The notes beneath the pieces were generated by a model. The model saw only the letters and a program-made list of their open reading frames with translations. It had not been told where the DNA came from and did not search any database. Below, in pieces: positions 8,882 to 17,246 of a DNA stretch of 43,979 nucleotides. Within the stretch, counting starts at the first letter, position 1, and every line of letters starts with the position of its first letter. Origin of the DNA: Anoxybacteroides tepidamans (GTDB taxonomy: Bacteria; Bacillota; Bacilli; Bacillales; Anoxybacillaceae); NCBI RefSeq assembly GCF_014201465.1, contig NZ_JACHEP010000026.1, positions 1-43,979 of the forward strand, written 5' to 3'. Made by a program: the position numbers and the translations under genes.

Positions 8882-9421
8882 CTAATCATATTTTTTCAAT
8901 TCCTCTGTTAACTTTTGAAACAGGGCGACATCTTTTCGATCAAGCGCTTGGTCAATTTGCATCTTCAAAATCGAAACTTCATGGCGCTTTAACGCTTCGT
9001 CCAACACTTGCTCGGCGGCTTTAGCCATTTTTTCATTGTATTCGTGCCTCCGGACATTTTCAAACGCCCGATGATCAATGAGCCTAAGATAAGAAAAATT
9101 TCTTGTCTTTCCAGGAAAATGGAGCGTCAAATAAAGCGGTTCATTCAGATGCAAAGCAAGGTCTCCTATAATCGTTGCCAAGCTGGTGCTTTTTTGACCG
9201 CGGCGATAAAATACGAGCCCTTCTTCCTCCGACATCATGGTCGAAATAATTAGCCACCGCGAGCTTTTTTGGTCTTTTTCAGTAAAATGGACAATTTCGA
9301 GCAGATGGTTATGTTGAAGCAAATAGTTCAACACAAATCGTGCATCTGGGTGCTTTAGACGGTAATTTTGCAAAAAGGAAGTTAAAAAATTGCGTTTTTC
9401 CAAACACGACACCCACTTCAT
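8882..9421 (-). CDS. YpiB/ReoY family protein (UPF0302)
   Basis: 179 residues. The N-terminal UPF0302 domain runs to about residue 105 (KRNFLTSFLQNYRLKHPDA, ARFVLNYLLQHNHLLE), followed by a short charged C-terminal helical domain (QIDQALDRKDVALFQKLTEEL). In Listeria the homologue ReoY helps target MurA for ClpCP degradation, so a role in controlling peptidoglycan synthesis is possible. I chose the ATG at 9421 because AGGAGGT lies six bases upstream; a GTG two codons earlier overlaps it. The sequence is rather diverged from the B. subtilis protein, so a paralogue is possible. Confidence 0.82.
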   Translation of the reverse strand: MKWVSCLEKRNFLTSFLQNYRLKHPDARFVLNYLLQHNHLLEIVHFTEKDQKSSRWLIISTMMSEEEGLVFYRRGQKSTSLATIIGDLALHLNEPLYLTLHFPGKTRNFSYLRLIDHRAFENVRRHEYNEKMAKAAEQVLDEALKRHEVSILKMQIDQALDRKDVALFQKLTEELKKYD

Positions 9422-9471
9422 CGCCACACCTCCTCATATAACTTATCCGTTAACAGCCGCAAAGCTTGCCA

Positions 9472-10066
9472 TCATTGTTTCTCTCCGCCTGACAACTTCA
9501 CATATGTTTCAAAAAAGCCGATTAACAGCCTCTGTTTAACTTCACCCAGCTCTAAACGAACATGAACAAAAATTGTTTTTCAGTTCGATCCGTTCACTTT
9601 CAGTATAACCCATTTTGCTCAGCAGCGCAGCAGCGATTGAGTTGTCGTTGCGAATGTATATAAATACAACTGGGAGGTTTAACTTATGGCTGACGAAAAA
9701 GTAGACTCCCTATTTTTTCGACTGACGAAGGCAAGTCACAGACTGGCCTTCGTCACGCCTTCGCGTGACAGAGGACCGAACAACACCGCTTCACAGACAA
9801 ATGCATTTGTCTGGAAGCGGTGTTGTTCGGTCACCCGACAGTCGAAACATACCGATTACTCCATAAAAGACGAAAACGTTAAAGTTCCAAATTGCATTTA
9901 TATAGTTGCTCCATTTTGTTTGCGTAGTTCGACGGTGAAAAAGCGAAAATCAAGGATCGCGCCAAACGGCGATTGAAGCGTAAACGTAGAAGGTTTGTCG
10001 CAGAGGGTGTCGTAGCTAAAAACAGCGATCGGAACGATTAAACAAACGTTCGTGGTTCACGGCCAT
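9472..10066 (-). pseudogene. Second-type Rpn/PDDEXK nuclease-transposase-like gene, decayed and split by MITE copy 2
   Basis: Minus-strand fragments read in order: a good start (GAGGTGATTCG then ATG at 10066, MAVNHERLF), then AVFSYDTLCDKPSTFTL and FRFFTVELRKQN, then, beyond the MITE, RNDNSIAAALLSKMGYTE and LLIGFFETYVKLSG to a stop at 9472. These strings are typical of the Rpn/PD-(D/E)XK transposase-like family common in Bacillus. A large internal deletion follows the first codons and there are frameshifts. If the MITE and one TA are removed, the reading frame across the junction becomes continuous (SNYIRNDN). Recognition of the family is from memory. Confidence 0.6.
9657..9904 (+). mobile_element. 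MITE copy 2 (TA-targeting, 248 bp)
   Basis: Most complete of the three copies. The left end TATATAAATACAACTGGGA is matched by the right end read inverted (TATATAAATGCAATTTGGA); both continue to TTTAAC, giving about 26-bp imperfect inverted repeats. The central palindrome 9774-9832 has a 28-base arm. It disrupts the Rpn-like pseudogene at a TA dinucleotide. No coding capacity. Confidence 0.85.
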
Positions 10067-10079
10067 CGAATCACCTCAC

Positions 10080-10172
10080 ATACGAAATTTCGGATAGTTG
10101 ATCAAGCTCCATTCGCACAATCATGCGTAAAAATTGCTTTTTTAATTCCACTCGTTCACTTTCAGTATACCC
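10080..10172 (-). pseudogene. C-terminal fragment of another second-type Rpn-like gene
   Basis: The minus strand reads LGYTESERVELKKQFLR then MIVRMELDQ, matching the GYTESERIELK segment of the neighbouring pseudogene. It is therefore a separate, second copy reduced to its tail. Confidence 0.5.
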
Positions 10173-10345
10173 CAAAATGTCCTTGACGCACCCAGTCACT
10201 AATATTAAGTCTAGAAATCAGGTCTGCAATATCTACATCTTCTTTGCCAATAATTTTTTTCTAAAATTTCTTTTTTATCAAACGAATCCACAGCATTTAT
10301 TGTAGGGATCAATTGTAAAAGATCTTTTTTCTCGTTAAATACAGA
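10173..10345 (-). pseudogene. Possible fragment of an AAA-type ATPase gene
   Basis: Two frames of the minus strand give VFNEKKDLLQLIPTINAVD then, after a frameshift, IIGKEDVDIADLISRLNISD and WVRQG. This reminds me of the AAA_13-type ATPases seen in RloC-like proteins, but the match is from memory and short. The remaining 10346-10490 holds nothing I can name. Confidence 0.3.
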
Positions 10346-10491
10346 TATTTTTCTCTTCTATATTTCTTCAAGAGTATGCAACTCTCTTGTGTTATTATCC
10401 CCCTTTTGACGCTTATCACCATGCCAAAGACCCTGCCATTGGCGATCAAAATAGCGGGCGCTGGATGCTGATCCATCTGCCCGCTGAGCAT

Positions 10492-10788
10492 TTATTCATT
10501 TCTCTCATAAATCACCATTCCATCGCGTTCGATTTGCCGCTCGATTTCTTGATTCAACGAATCGCAAAATAGCACATCGCACGAATAAACGCCGACAATG
10601 TCGTCGATATCACTGATCACTTTTCCTTTTTGCTTTCCCTTATAATCAATGCATAAATCAATATCGGAATGATGCCGCGCCGTATCTTTTGCGCGCGAGC
10701 CAAATAAAATTACTTTTTGAATCTCTTTCTCGCTTTGAAAATACGCGATTAGGCGCTCAAAGACATTTTTGTTAATTCCATGCGTCAT
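10492..10788 (-). CDS. MNT-type minimal nucleotidyltransferase antitoxin
   Basis: A 98-residue minimal nucleotidyltransferase. The catalytic signature GSRAKDTARHHSDIDL is at 30-45, with Asp42 and Asp44 as the metal ligands, and Asp72 (SCDVLF) as the likely third acidic position. In HEPN/MNT toxin-antitoxin systems this protein neutralises the HEPN ribonuclease, in studied cases by adenylylating it. The gene overlaps the upstream HEPN gene by 17 bases, so the two are coupled. No strong ribosome site, consistent with coupling. Confidence 0.88.
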   Translation of the reverse strand: MTHGINKNVFERLIAYFQSEKEIQKVILFGSRAKDTARHHSDIDLCIDYKGKQKGKVISDIDDIVGVYSCDVLFCDSLNQEIERQIERDGMVIYERNE

Positions 10789-11227
10789 GATCGATCACTT
10801 CTTCTTTAATTTTTTGCAACAACACTTCGATTTGCTGAACGTATTCATCAACAATTTTTTGCTTGATTTGTTCATAATCCTCTTCATTATATATATGAGC
10901 CGTTGCATTGCGCGAGCTTAATATATCGTTCCATATATCGATATTTTCAATCCATCCTTGCTTGAAAGCTTGCCGATAGCACGCTCTTGGGCTATGCAAC
11001 TCCAATCCAGACGCCTTGAAAATCTTCGACAACAGCTTCCAAAGCTGATCTTCAAGAATCTCGTATTTTTTGACAATCGAATCTCTATACACTTCCCTCA
11101 TCAATTTATCTTCGGTTGTGGCTTGTTGGGAAGCTGAAATAACGTTTTTTAAATGCAGCAATAGGCGAAACGCATATTGGTATGACAAAACGATCGATTC
11201 TTTATATTTGTCGAATAAGTCGCTCAT
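10772..11227 (-). CDS. HEPN-domain ribonuclease toxin (HI0074/NTase-substrate-binding family)
   Basis: A 151-codon alpha-helical protein. The HEPN RNase motif RNATAH (Arg106 to His111) is intact, in the pattern R-N-x3-H used by HEPN toxins. The AAGGAGATG ribosome site fixes the start at ATG 11227; an in-frame TTG overlaps that site. It is the first gene of the HEPN/MNT pair, an order known for the HI0074/HI0073 type. Such pairs act in plasmid maintenance or phage defence, and they are frequent neighbours of other defence genes, as here next to the pPIWI-RE operon. Confidence 0.85.
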   Translation of the reverse strand: MSDLFDKYKESIVLSYQYAFRLLLHLKNVISASQQATTEDKLMREVYRDSIVKKYEILEDQLWKLLSKIFKASGLELHSPRACYRQAFKQGWIENIDIWNDILSSRNATAHIYNEEDYEQIKQKIVDEYVQQIEVLLQKIKEEVIDHDAWN

Positions 11228-11611
11228 GGATGCATCTCCTTCCAAATTTTTAACTTTCTCCGTCCACTTCTAGTGCCTTTTAAAAATTGCTCCATTAATT
11301 CATATATCGTTTCGTCTCTGACGCTTTCGGGGAGAAGTCCGTCTTGAAGAAGCAAGAGAATCGCTTCCATATGTTCATAAACAACATCTTCTTTTTCCTC
11401 GGACCTGCCGCCGTACATATTAAATTACTTAATAATACCGATTGCTTCCGCAAATTTCTTCCGATATTCGCGGTCATGTTTTTGTGCCGTTTCTTTGGCA
11501 GTCAAGCACCCTTTGCATTCTAAAAAAATCCAGCGCCCGTTCTTGAACACGTTTGTCCGATTGAATCAAGTTCAGCGCAAGCTCCAACAGTTCATCGTGG
11601 GAAAGCCGCTG
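11224..11611 (-). pseudogene. Decayed gene of unknown family
   Basis: Two overlapping minus-strand pieces look like one broken gene. The first (ATG 11611) reads VQRLSHDELLELALNLIQ and stops after about 47 codons; a shifted frame continues as GRWIFLECKGCLTAKETAQ to a stop near 11424. A second piece from 11418 (VVYEHMEAILLLLQDGLLPE) runs to 11224 and ends four bases inside the HEPN gene start. I do not recognise the family; a frameshifted nuclease-like gene is one possibility. Confidence 0.35.
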
Positions 11612-11668
11612 AACCATTTTTTGTATATTTATGCACATCATTCCTTACGATCTTCCTGTTTTTTCGTT

Positions 11669-14023
11669 CTACAACACCATCTTAGCATATTCTTTCGCCT
11701 TTTGTGCAAGGTGTAGTGGCAACGGCATTAACGTGTCCATGTCATCGTATTGCAAGCTCGTTTGATTTCGCAGCTCATACGTGAGTAGAGCGAGTGTTTC
11801 CGGTGATTGTCCCTCTGCACAAATCGGGATGGTCAATTCTACGGCGGTCGATCGTGGCAAATTTTTGTTCGGTTGTTGAAGCTTTGTTTTTTTCGGATTG
11901 ATTCCTTGTCCCACACCCTTTGGCTTTGAGCCGATATTAAAAAAGACGCGGTCATTGAACTGGAATACGCCCGTTGGAAACGAGCTTGCGATTTCCGTCA
12001 TTTCACTGTATTCGTCGATGCTGTCAAACACCGTCCACTCCGGTGTTTCCCCTCCTTCTTCATCACGCAGGCGGACGATACTCACATTGCGAAATAGAGC
12101 AAACGGATGGACAGACGTATGAATGTGTTTATTTTGAAACCATTTCGTTGAGCCGCGGATGTTTTGCGCTTCGGCAAACAGTACGATGTGATCCGCCTGT
12201 ACTTGCTGCAATGCGCCGCAAAGGAATGTATTCACCTCTTGCTCAGGCAGACGGTCGCTTTCTTTCGCCAGCATAAGCAGCCCTTCATGATACGGCATCC
12301 ATCCTTTATGGGGAAGCGCCATTTTGATTTCGTTCGCATCGACTTGCACCATGATTGGATAATCGATTTGCTTTTGGCTCGTGCGTTTATTTCGCTGAAT
12401 ATTGTACAAGCCTATAAACGCCGTATTCTCATGCCGTTCCAACACCGCTTGTCCCCTTCGCGAAACAACGCCTGCTTGCCTAAACAAGTCTTCCACCGCT
12501 CTTTTAAAACGGTTTTCCGATGTAGTGTCATCTTCTGCCGGATCAATAGGGCGAATAAATTGCGTCCATTTGTTGTGATTGACGAACATATGCCTAATAA
12601 AATCTTTTGGGTCGATGCTATGGCGAAATTCGTCTTTATCCTTTAATTCAAAGAAGCAAAACGCTGGAGAAGCGTCGTTGTTCAACATTTTCCCGATGCG
12701 TTGGACTAAAAGCTTCTTTCCATTCGCCTCGTTGCTCTCGATATCCAACGACTCCGTAATGGCGCGTTCTTTTACAATAATTTTAGAGGATCCGTATGCA
12801 TAAACGTTTTGTTCGTTCGGCGCTTCAATATCTAACGATTGAAACAATGTTTCTTTCACTTTCGCAAGCCATTCGGCATCGGAGTACCATATTTCAATCG
12901 TCATAGCAGGCGGTAGCTTTAATTGTGTTTTTTTTCTATTTTTTGAAGATGATTGAATTCTTTGGCAAACAGGAAACGGATCAACGTTGGATAACTGTTG
13001 GGCGATTGCCTTGGCAATCTCGATCCGCTCCTGAAAACCTGCCCCCGCACCGATTGGATGAGTCCCCCATAGATGAGTACCGTATGGTATAAATGTGTTA
13101 AATTCGTGGTTCTTTTCCCCTTCCAAATGGAGGCGTGGATTGTCAAACACCGCTTCAATCTCAGGCAGCAGCCTTCCATATCCCATTTCTTGCAACACAT
13201 CGTTTGCTTGATGTTTCCACCTCAAATGCCCATTTCGTTTTTTCACCGATGCTTTGACCATCGGGGCCACATCAGCGATTCCGCTAATCCACGGGTACGT
13301 TCCTTGTAAATATACAGTAGCGCCTGTCTCTCGCAAAGAAGCTTTATGAGCCATCCAACGCACGGCGCTGACATAAATATAGAGGTAAGGAACCGATTCG
13401 AACGGGATGGTTTGCATTTTGAATGTCACTTTATATGAAAAATATTCGCGTTTTTTTCGAATCGTTACTTGTTCCGGTGGCCAGCTGATCCACTCGGCGC
13501 CTTGCGATAGAGGAACGCATACGTCAACAAAATGCAAATGCTTGCCCAAAGATGGGATGAACAGATTCTTATTAAGTTTTACAGAAATGATTTTCGGCAC
13601 ATATTGATAAGCAAAACCGTCGCTCAAGTCGGCTGTTCCTTGCTCATTAATGACGATATTCGCCACTCTTTCTTCCTCTTTCATCTCCATGCCACTTAGC
13701 ACATCAGGAGGAAGGGGTTTGTGAAAATGAACAATATACCATGACTCGATGATATGCTTTAATAAATCAAGATCAACTGGATGACGAGAAAAGAGCCACG
13801 GCTCATTTGGATTAAAAAAAGCTCGGTTATTGACAAACAATAAATCCATCAATAACATTTGCATGGTGTCATGCAGCGAAACAACTGGCACTTTGTAATG
13901 CTTATGTTGCTCTATGAAATGCTTCCATACATACGGAACATAAACGCTGTATCCTTTAATTACATGGCTTTCTTTCATTGGAACGGCAAGTACTTTAATG
14001 AAGTTGCGCTGTTTCTTTCGCAT
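11669..14023 (-). CDS. pPIWI-RE family PIWI protein
   Basis: A 784-residue protein of the prokaryotic PIWI-RE family, distantly related to Argonaute/PIWI. The N-terminal two thirds match the pPIWI-RE-specific N-terminal and MID-like regions (YSVYVPYVWKHFIEQHK, WISGIADVAPM); the last 250 residues are the RNase-H-like PIWI module with LFAEAQNIRGSTKWFQN (615-631) and PRSTAVELTIP (723-733). The latter probably carries the conserved Arg and Glu that name the family, Arg724 and Glu729. The family is predicted to act in RNA-guided or R-loop-directed interference. The ATG at 14023 follows directly after an in-frame stop and overlaps the helicase gene by 29 bases, so it is translationally coupled. Confidence 0.88.
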   Translation of the reverse strand: MRKKQRNFIKVLAVPMKESHVIKGYSVYVPYVWKHFIEQHKHYKVPVVSLHDTMQMLLMDLLFVNNRAFFNPNEPWLFSRHPVDLDLLKHIIESWYIVHFHKPLPPDVLSGMEMKEEERVANIVINEQGTADLSDGFAYQYVPKIISVKLNKNLFIPSLGKHLHFVDVCVPLSQGAEWISWPPEQVTIRKKREYFSYKVTFKMQTIPFESVPYLYIYVSAVRWMAHKASLRETGATVYLQGTYPWISGIADVAPMVKASVKKRNGHLRWKHQANDVLQEMGYGRLLPEIEAVFDNPRLHLEGEKNHEFNTFIPYGTHLWGTHPIGAGAGFQERIEIAKAIAQQLSNVDPFPVCQRIQSSSKNRKKTQLKLPPAMTIEIWYSDAEWLAKVKETLFQSLDIEAPNEQNVYAYGSSKIIVKERAITESLDIESNEANGKKLLVQRIGKMLNNDASPAFCFFELKDKDEFRHSIDPKDFIRHMFVNHNKWTQFIRPIDPAEDDTTSENRFKRAVEDLFRQAGVVSRRGQAVLERHENTAFIGLYNIQRNKRTSQKQIDYPIMVQVDANEIKMALPHKGWMPYHEGLLMLAKESDRLPEQEVNTFLCGALQQVQADHIVLFAEAQNIRGSTKWFQNKHIHTSVHPFALFRNVSIVRLRDEEGGETPEWTVFDSIDEYSEMTEIASSFPTGVFQFNDRVFFNIGSKPKGVGQGINPKKTKLQQPNKNLPRSTAVELTIPICAEGQSPETLALLTYELRNQTSLQYDDMDTLMPLPLHLAQKAKEYAKMVL

Positions 14024-17000
14024 TTTCGTCCACTAAAACTCCTTTCACATTTTTCAACCCTTGAATGATGGGTTCATACAATTTTTGCAAAATAAAAGAA
14101 TCGTCTTGACAAGCAAATCCTTCTACTTCATCTTTCCAAGTCAAAATCAAGCTCGTTGCACAAGTGTCACGATTGGCGATTACGGTTTCAGGCGCAAAGC
14201 TTGCATCACATAACACGATTTTCGCTGGAACATTTCCGCGAATGAGACGGCCTGTAAGCTGCCATACAGGAACGAACAAATCCATCGTTAAATGCCTTCG
14301 CTCGGTCATATCCAAATACCGAAATCCTCTCTCGTTTAAAAGCATGCTTTTTTGGATCGCGTAAGCCGTCTTTCGCTGATGCAATATGGCTTCTCTAATG
14401 GTGTCATGCTTTTCACCTAGATGTAGAATTTGCTCTATCGTATAAGCGTTGAGTCGACTCACAATCCTTGACATATCAAAAGGTCTTGGATAAGGACGTA
14501 CAAGAAACATAGCCGTATGAAAAGCGGCGACCTTCTTCGAATCAACCGTGCATAAAATATTGTGCCCGCGCTCTAACGCCAACAGCGGAACGACTAAAAC
14601 AGATCCGTTCGATTTGACAAACGATGCGACTTTTTGTCTCGGCCATGCGCCTTCATCAAGTGATGCCCCATATTTCTTAGTTAAATAGTAAATGTCCTTT
14701 CGTTCAAACATGTTTCTCATCTCTTGACCAACAAGCTCTGCCTCTTCGTACGAACCAACCACCATAAGTAAACGCTTCCTACCGTCGCTTGCGCTTTCAA
14801 GTTCCTGATCAACAATTCCTGTTCGTTTGAGAGCTGCTACCGCTTCTTGAAGAGCTTGATTACGTTTATCTCCTTCTTTCCCAGAAACGCTAATTGGTTC
14901 GTTGTTTTGATTGTAAAGCGGCGCAAATACGACCTCCACTTTCGGAGGCTCTTCCCCTTCCTTTTCCATGAAGTAATGAACCGGCAATTGAATCTCGTAC
15001 TTGGCGGAAAGTGGCGCTCTGCTTGTGCCTGATAACAAGATGACGGCCGCTCCCTTTTTTCCGTCTAGTGGCTCAAAAAAGCGATCGAGATGCGTAAGTA
15101 TATACCGACCAACGCCGATGATTCGGGTGAACTTTAAAATTCCTCCTTTTGCATAAGCCTGTTCCTCGCTTTCATAGCGAAAACCCATTCCAATGCCGGT
15201 CGGCGAAATTGGCATAAGCCCTTCATAATCTTTCGGAGGACCTTGAAAGACCGATGCCATTTGTTCGATATCAATATGTTCAAATTCCGCTGAAATCACA
15301 TCGAAACGCCGCACTAAATAAAACAAACATTTTTCAAGAAGAAGAATCGTTAAGGCAAACCGCAATTTTTTCTCTAACAAATATTTTCGATTTTGAAGTG
15401 TTAAGTTAAAACGTTTGCTTGTCAGTTCCAACCATTCCTTAATTAAAGCGGATGACTCTTCATCATCTTGGATCAGCTGGTTTGTAATTGACTTTAGCAA
15501 TCGTAAAGAAGTGCTTTTTGACAATTTTCCACTTTCTTCGTCGTCTTGATAGAAACGAAGGAAATCATTTAACTCTCCCCAAAGCTTCTGAAACGCTGTG
15601 CTCACTTGATGCTGTTCATCATCGTTCTTTATATTCAACAAAGAAAGCGTAAATTGCAGCAACAATTTATAAGCAGTGAAATACTGTTTTCCAACAAAAG
15701 TGTAAATACCCCGTTCTTGTTGCAGCTGCGAATAGGCAAGATAAACGGCTGACATCGCATTTTGCAACGTGCGATTCCACTTGTCAATTTGCGGGTTTTT
15801 TAAAGCGAGCTTCGATTTATACAGTTCTTCATTCATTTTTCTATGAAGCCGCTCTAACCAGCTTGTCGGTGACCCAGCCACCTCTTCCTCAGGCGCAAAG
15901 ATTTGATCCAACTGCGACTGCACCCGATCGGCCTCATCGACAAGAATCAAATGAGAACGACGGTACACATACTCCAACATCCTCATGCGAATGCCTGAAA
16001 GCGCTGGGGGAAATTCGCTATAAACAAGTCCTTGTATCGTCGCCACGAAAATCGTCGCATCCGATAAATCATGATAAGCATAATGATATGGGCATTCGAA
16101 AAAGTATGGGCAAATAACCGAGCGATTGTTTTGTTTGAGATGAAAGCACGGTGGTGGTCCATCCACGTCATGCTCTTGCATTTCTTGTATCATGCAAATG
16201 TCACATAAATAGCGCATCGCATGTTTTTGAAAGTTTTGAAGCGACGTGAACGATTCATCGATCGCTTGCATATAGTCATGAATATGCTGTTTTCGTTGGC
16301 GATAGCTGATGATTGGCACCGCTTTTATGCCGAGCGATTGAAAGTAATCGACCTTTGTTAAGACAGTGGCTACATCTCCAACAACAAGAGTCGTCACTTT
16401 GTTTTGGGTGTGTAAATAAAACGCCAATACATCCATCATCGTTGATTTGCCCGAAGAAAGCGTCCCAGCCCAATGCTGCGTCCCAGCAAGATACAATACA
16501 TCTGTACGCGAATGTGATTGGATGCATTCGTGAAACACGAGCGGCTCAATTCGTTCTCGAAAGCGATGTTTGGCCTCCCCGAAAATCTCCCTTTCAAGCT
16601 CGTCAAGACTTCCTGCTGCTTCCAATAAATCTTTTTTTGTAATGAAAAACTCCTCTTTCGGCGTATAGTTTGTATCAAGCTTCTTTGTTTGTGATGATTG
16701 GATGTATGTAGGAATTTGAAATGAAAATTCTCGATGCATGTCTTTAAACTTCGTGTTAACATCGTGTGTTGCTATTTCTTTCGTCGCAGAAACATGTGGG
16801 ATCACACCTGTAAGCAATTGTTCGTAAATCGCTGTACGGTCCGAATATTGAGTTAAGTTGTTCCATATGAGCTTTCCATCTTTATGAGAGAGATGGAGAA
16901 AGGTGTTCGGCACTTGCAAATGAAAATATTGTTCATACAAATGCGTGACGATGCCTTTTGATTTCCATGACGGCAACAGCACTTTCAAGTTGCTCCAAAT

Positions 17001-17246
17001 TCTTTTTTGCCGATCGGAAAAACGTTGAAACAACGGCAAGTAAGTTCCTGAATACAAATAGGAAAGCTGTTCAACCGTCCACATTTTTTCAGGCAATAAT
17101 TGCAATAAGCCATATGCAGCCGCTTCCCCTTTCACGATAATCCGCGCAACAGCACACGCTTCATCTTGTGGAAGTGACGTTTGTTCAAGACGCGTCTTTA
17201 CTTCTTCTATTAAAGTGGAAAAATATTTTTCAAATCCTACTCGCAC
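13995..17246 (-). CDS. DinG/XPD-like superfamily 2 helicase of the pPIWI-RE system
   Basis: A 1083-residue SF2 helicase. Walker A is GTLSSGKST (261-269) and Walker B is LILVDEADRV (around 433-442). A cysteine cluster between them (Cys348, 351, 367, 379, 385) fits the iron-sulfur domain of DinG/XPD helicases. The C-terminal RecA-like half ends in WQLTGRLIRGNVPAK, the motif VI region. The first 240 residues are specific to this system. The GTG start at 17246 has AGGAGGT eight bases upstream and overlaps the nuclease gene by 17 bases. In the known three-gene arrangement the helicase is proposed to unwind or remodel target duplexes for the PIWI protein. Confidence 0.88.
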   Translation of the reverse strand: MRVGFEKYFSTLIEEVKTRLEQTSLPQDEACAVARIIVKGEAAAYGLLQLLPEKMWTVEQLSYLYSGTYLPLFQRFSDRQKRIWSNLKVLLPSWKSKGIVTHLYEQYFHLQVPNTFLHLSHKDGKLIWNNLTQYSDRTAIYEQLLTGVIPHVSATKEIATHDVNTKFKDMHREFSFQIPTYIQSSQTKKLDTNYTPKEEFFITKKDLLEAAGSLDELEREIFGEAKHRFRERIEPLVFHECIQSHSRTDVLYLAGTQHWAGTLSSGKSTMMDVLAFYLHTQNKVTTLVVGDVATVLTKVDYFQSLGIKAVPIISYRQRKQHIHDYMQAIDESFTSLQNFQKHAMRYLCDICMIQEMQEHDVDGPPPCFHLKQNNRSVICPYFFECPYHYAYHDLSDATIFVATIQGLVYSEFPPALSGIRMRMLEYVYRRSHLILVDEADRVQSQLDQIFAPEEEVAGSPTSWLERLHRKMNEELYKSKLALKNPQIDKWNRTLQNAMSAVYLAYSQLQQERGIYTFVGKQYFTAYKLLLQFTLSLLNIKNDDEQHQVSTAFQKLWGELNDFLRFYQDDEESGKLSKSTSLRLLKSITNQLIQDDEESSALIKEWLELTSKRFNLTLQNRKYLLEKKLRFALTILLLEKCLFYLVRRFDVISAEFEHIDIEQMASVFQGPPKDYEGLMPISPTGIGMGFRYESEEQAYAKGGILKFTRIIGVGRYILTHLDRFFEPLDGKKGAAVILLSGTSRAPLSAKYEIQLPVHYFMEKEGEEPPKVEVVFAPLYNQNNEPISVSGKEGDKRNQALQEAVAALKRTGIVDQELESASDGRKRLLMVVGSYEEAELVGQEMRNMFERKDIYYLTKKYGASLDEGAWPRQKVASFVKSNGSVLVVPLLALERGHNILCTVDSKKVAAFHTAMFLVRPYPRPFDMSRIVSRLNAYTIEQILHLGEKHDTIREAILHQRKTAYAIQKSMLLNERGFRYLDMTERRHLTMDLFVPVWQLTGRLIRGNVPAKIVLCDASFAPETVIANRDTCATSLILTWKDEVEGFACQDDSFILQKLYEPIIQGLKNVKGVLVDENAKETAQLH

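Noticed and set aside
9686-9976. Plus-strand 96-codon frame, also seen in the other MITE copies
   Set aside because: It spans the MITE palindrome and is not preserved among copies.
10387-10572. Plus-strand 61-codon frame (YHHAKDPAIGDQNSGRWML)
   Set aside because: It looks coding in its first half but then overlaps the well-supported MNT gene. I could not name it; at most a fragment.
11669-14023. Classical prokaryotic Argonaute
   Set aside because: The partner genes and the PRSTAVEL-type end fit pPIWI-RE. The usual DEDX pattern of active Argonautes was not recognised.
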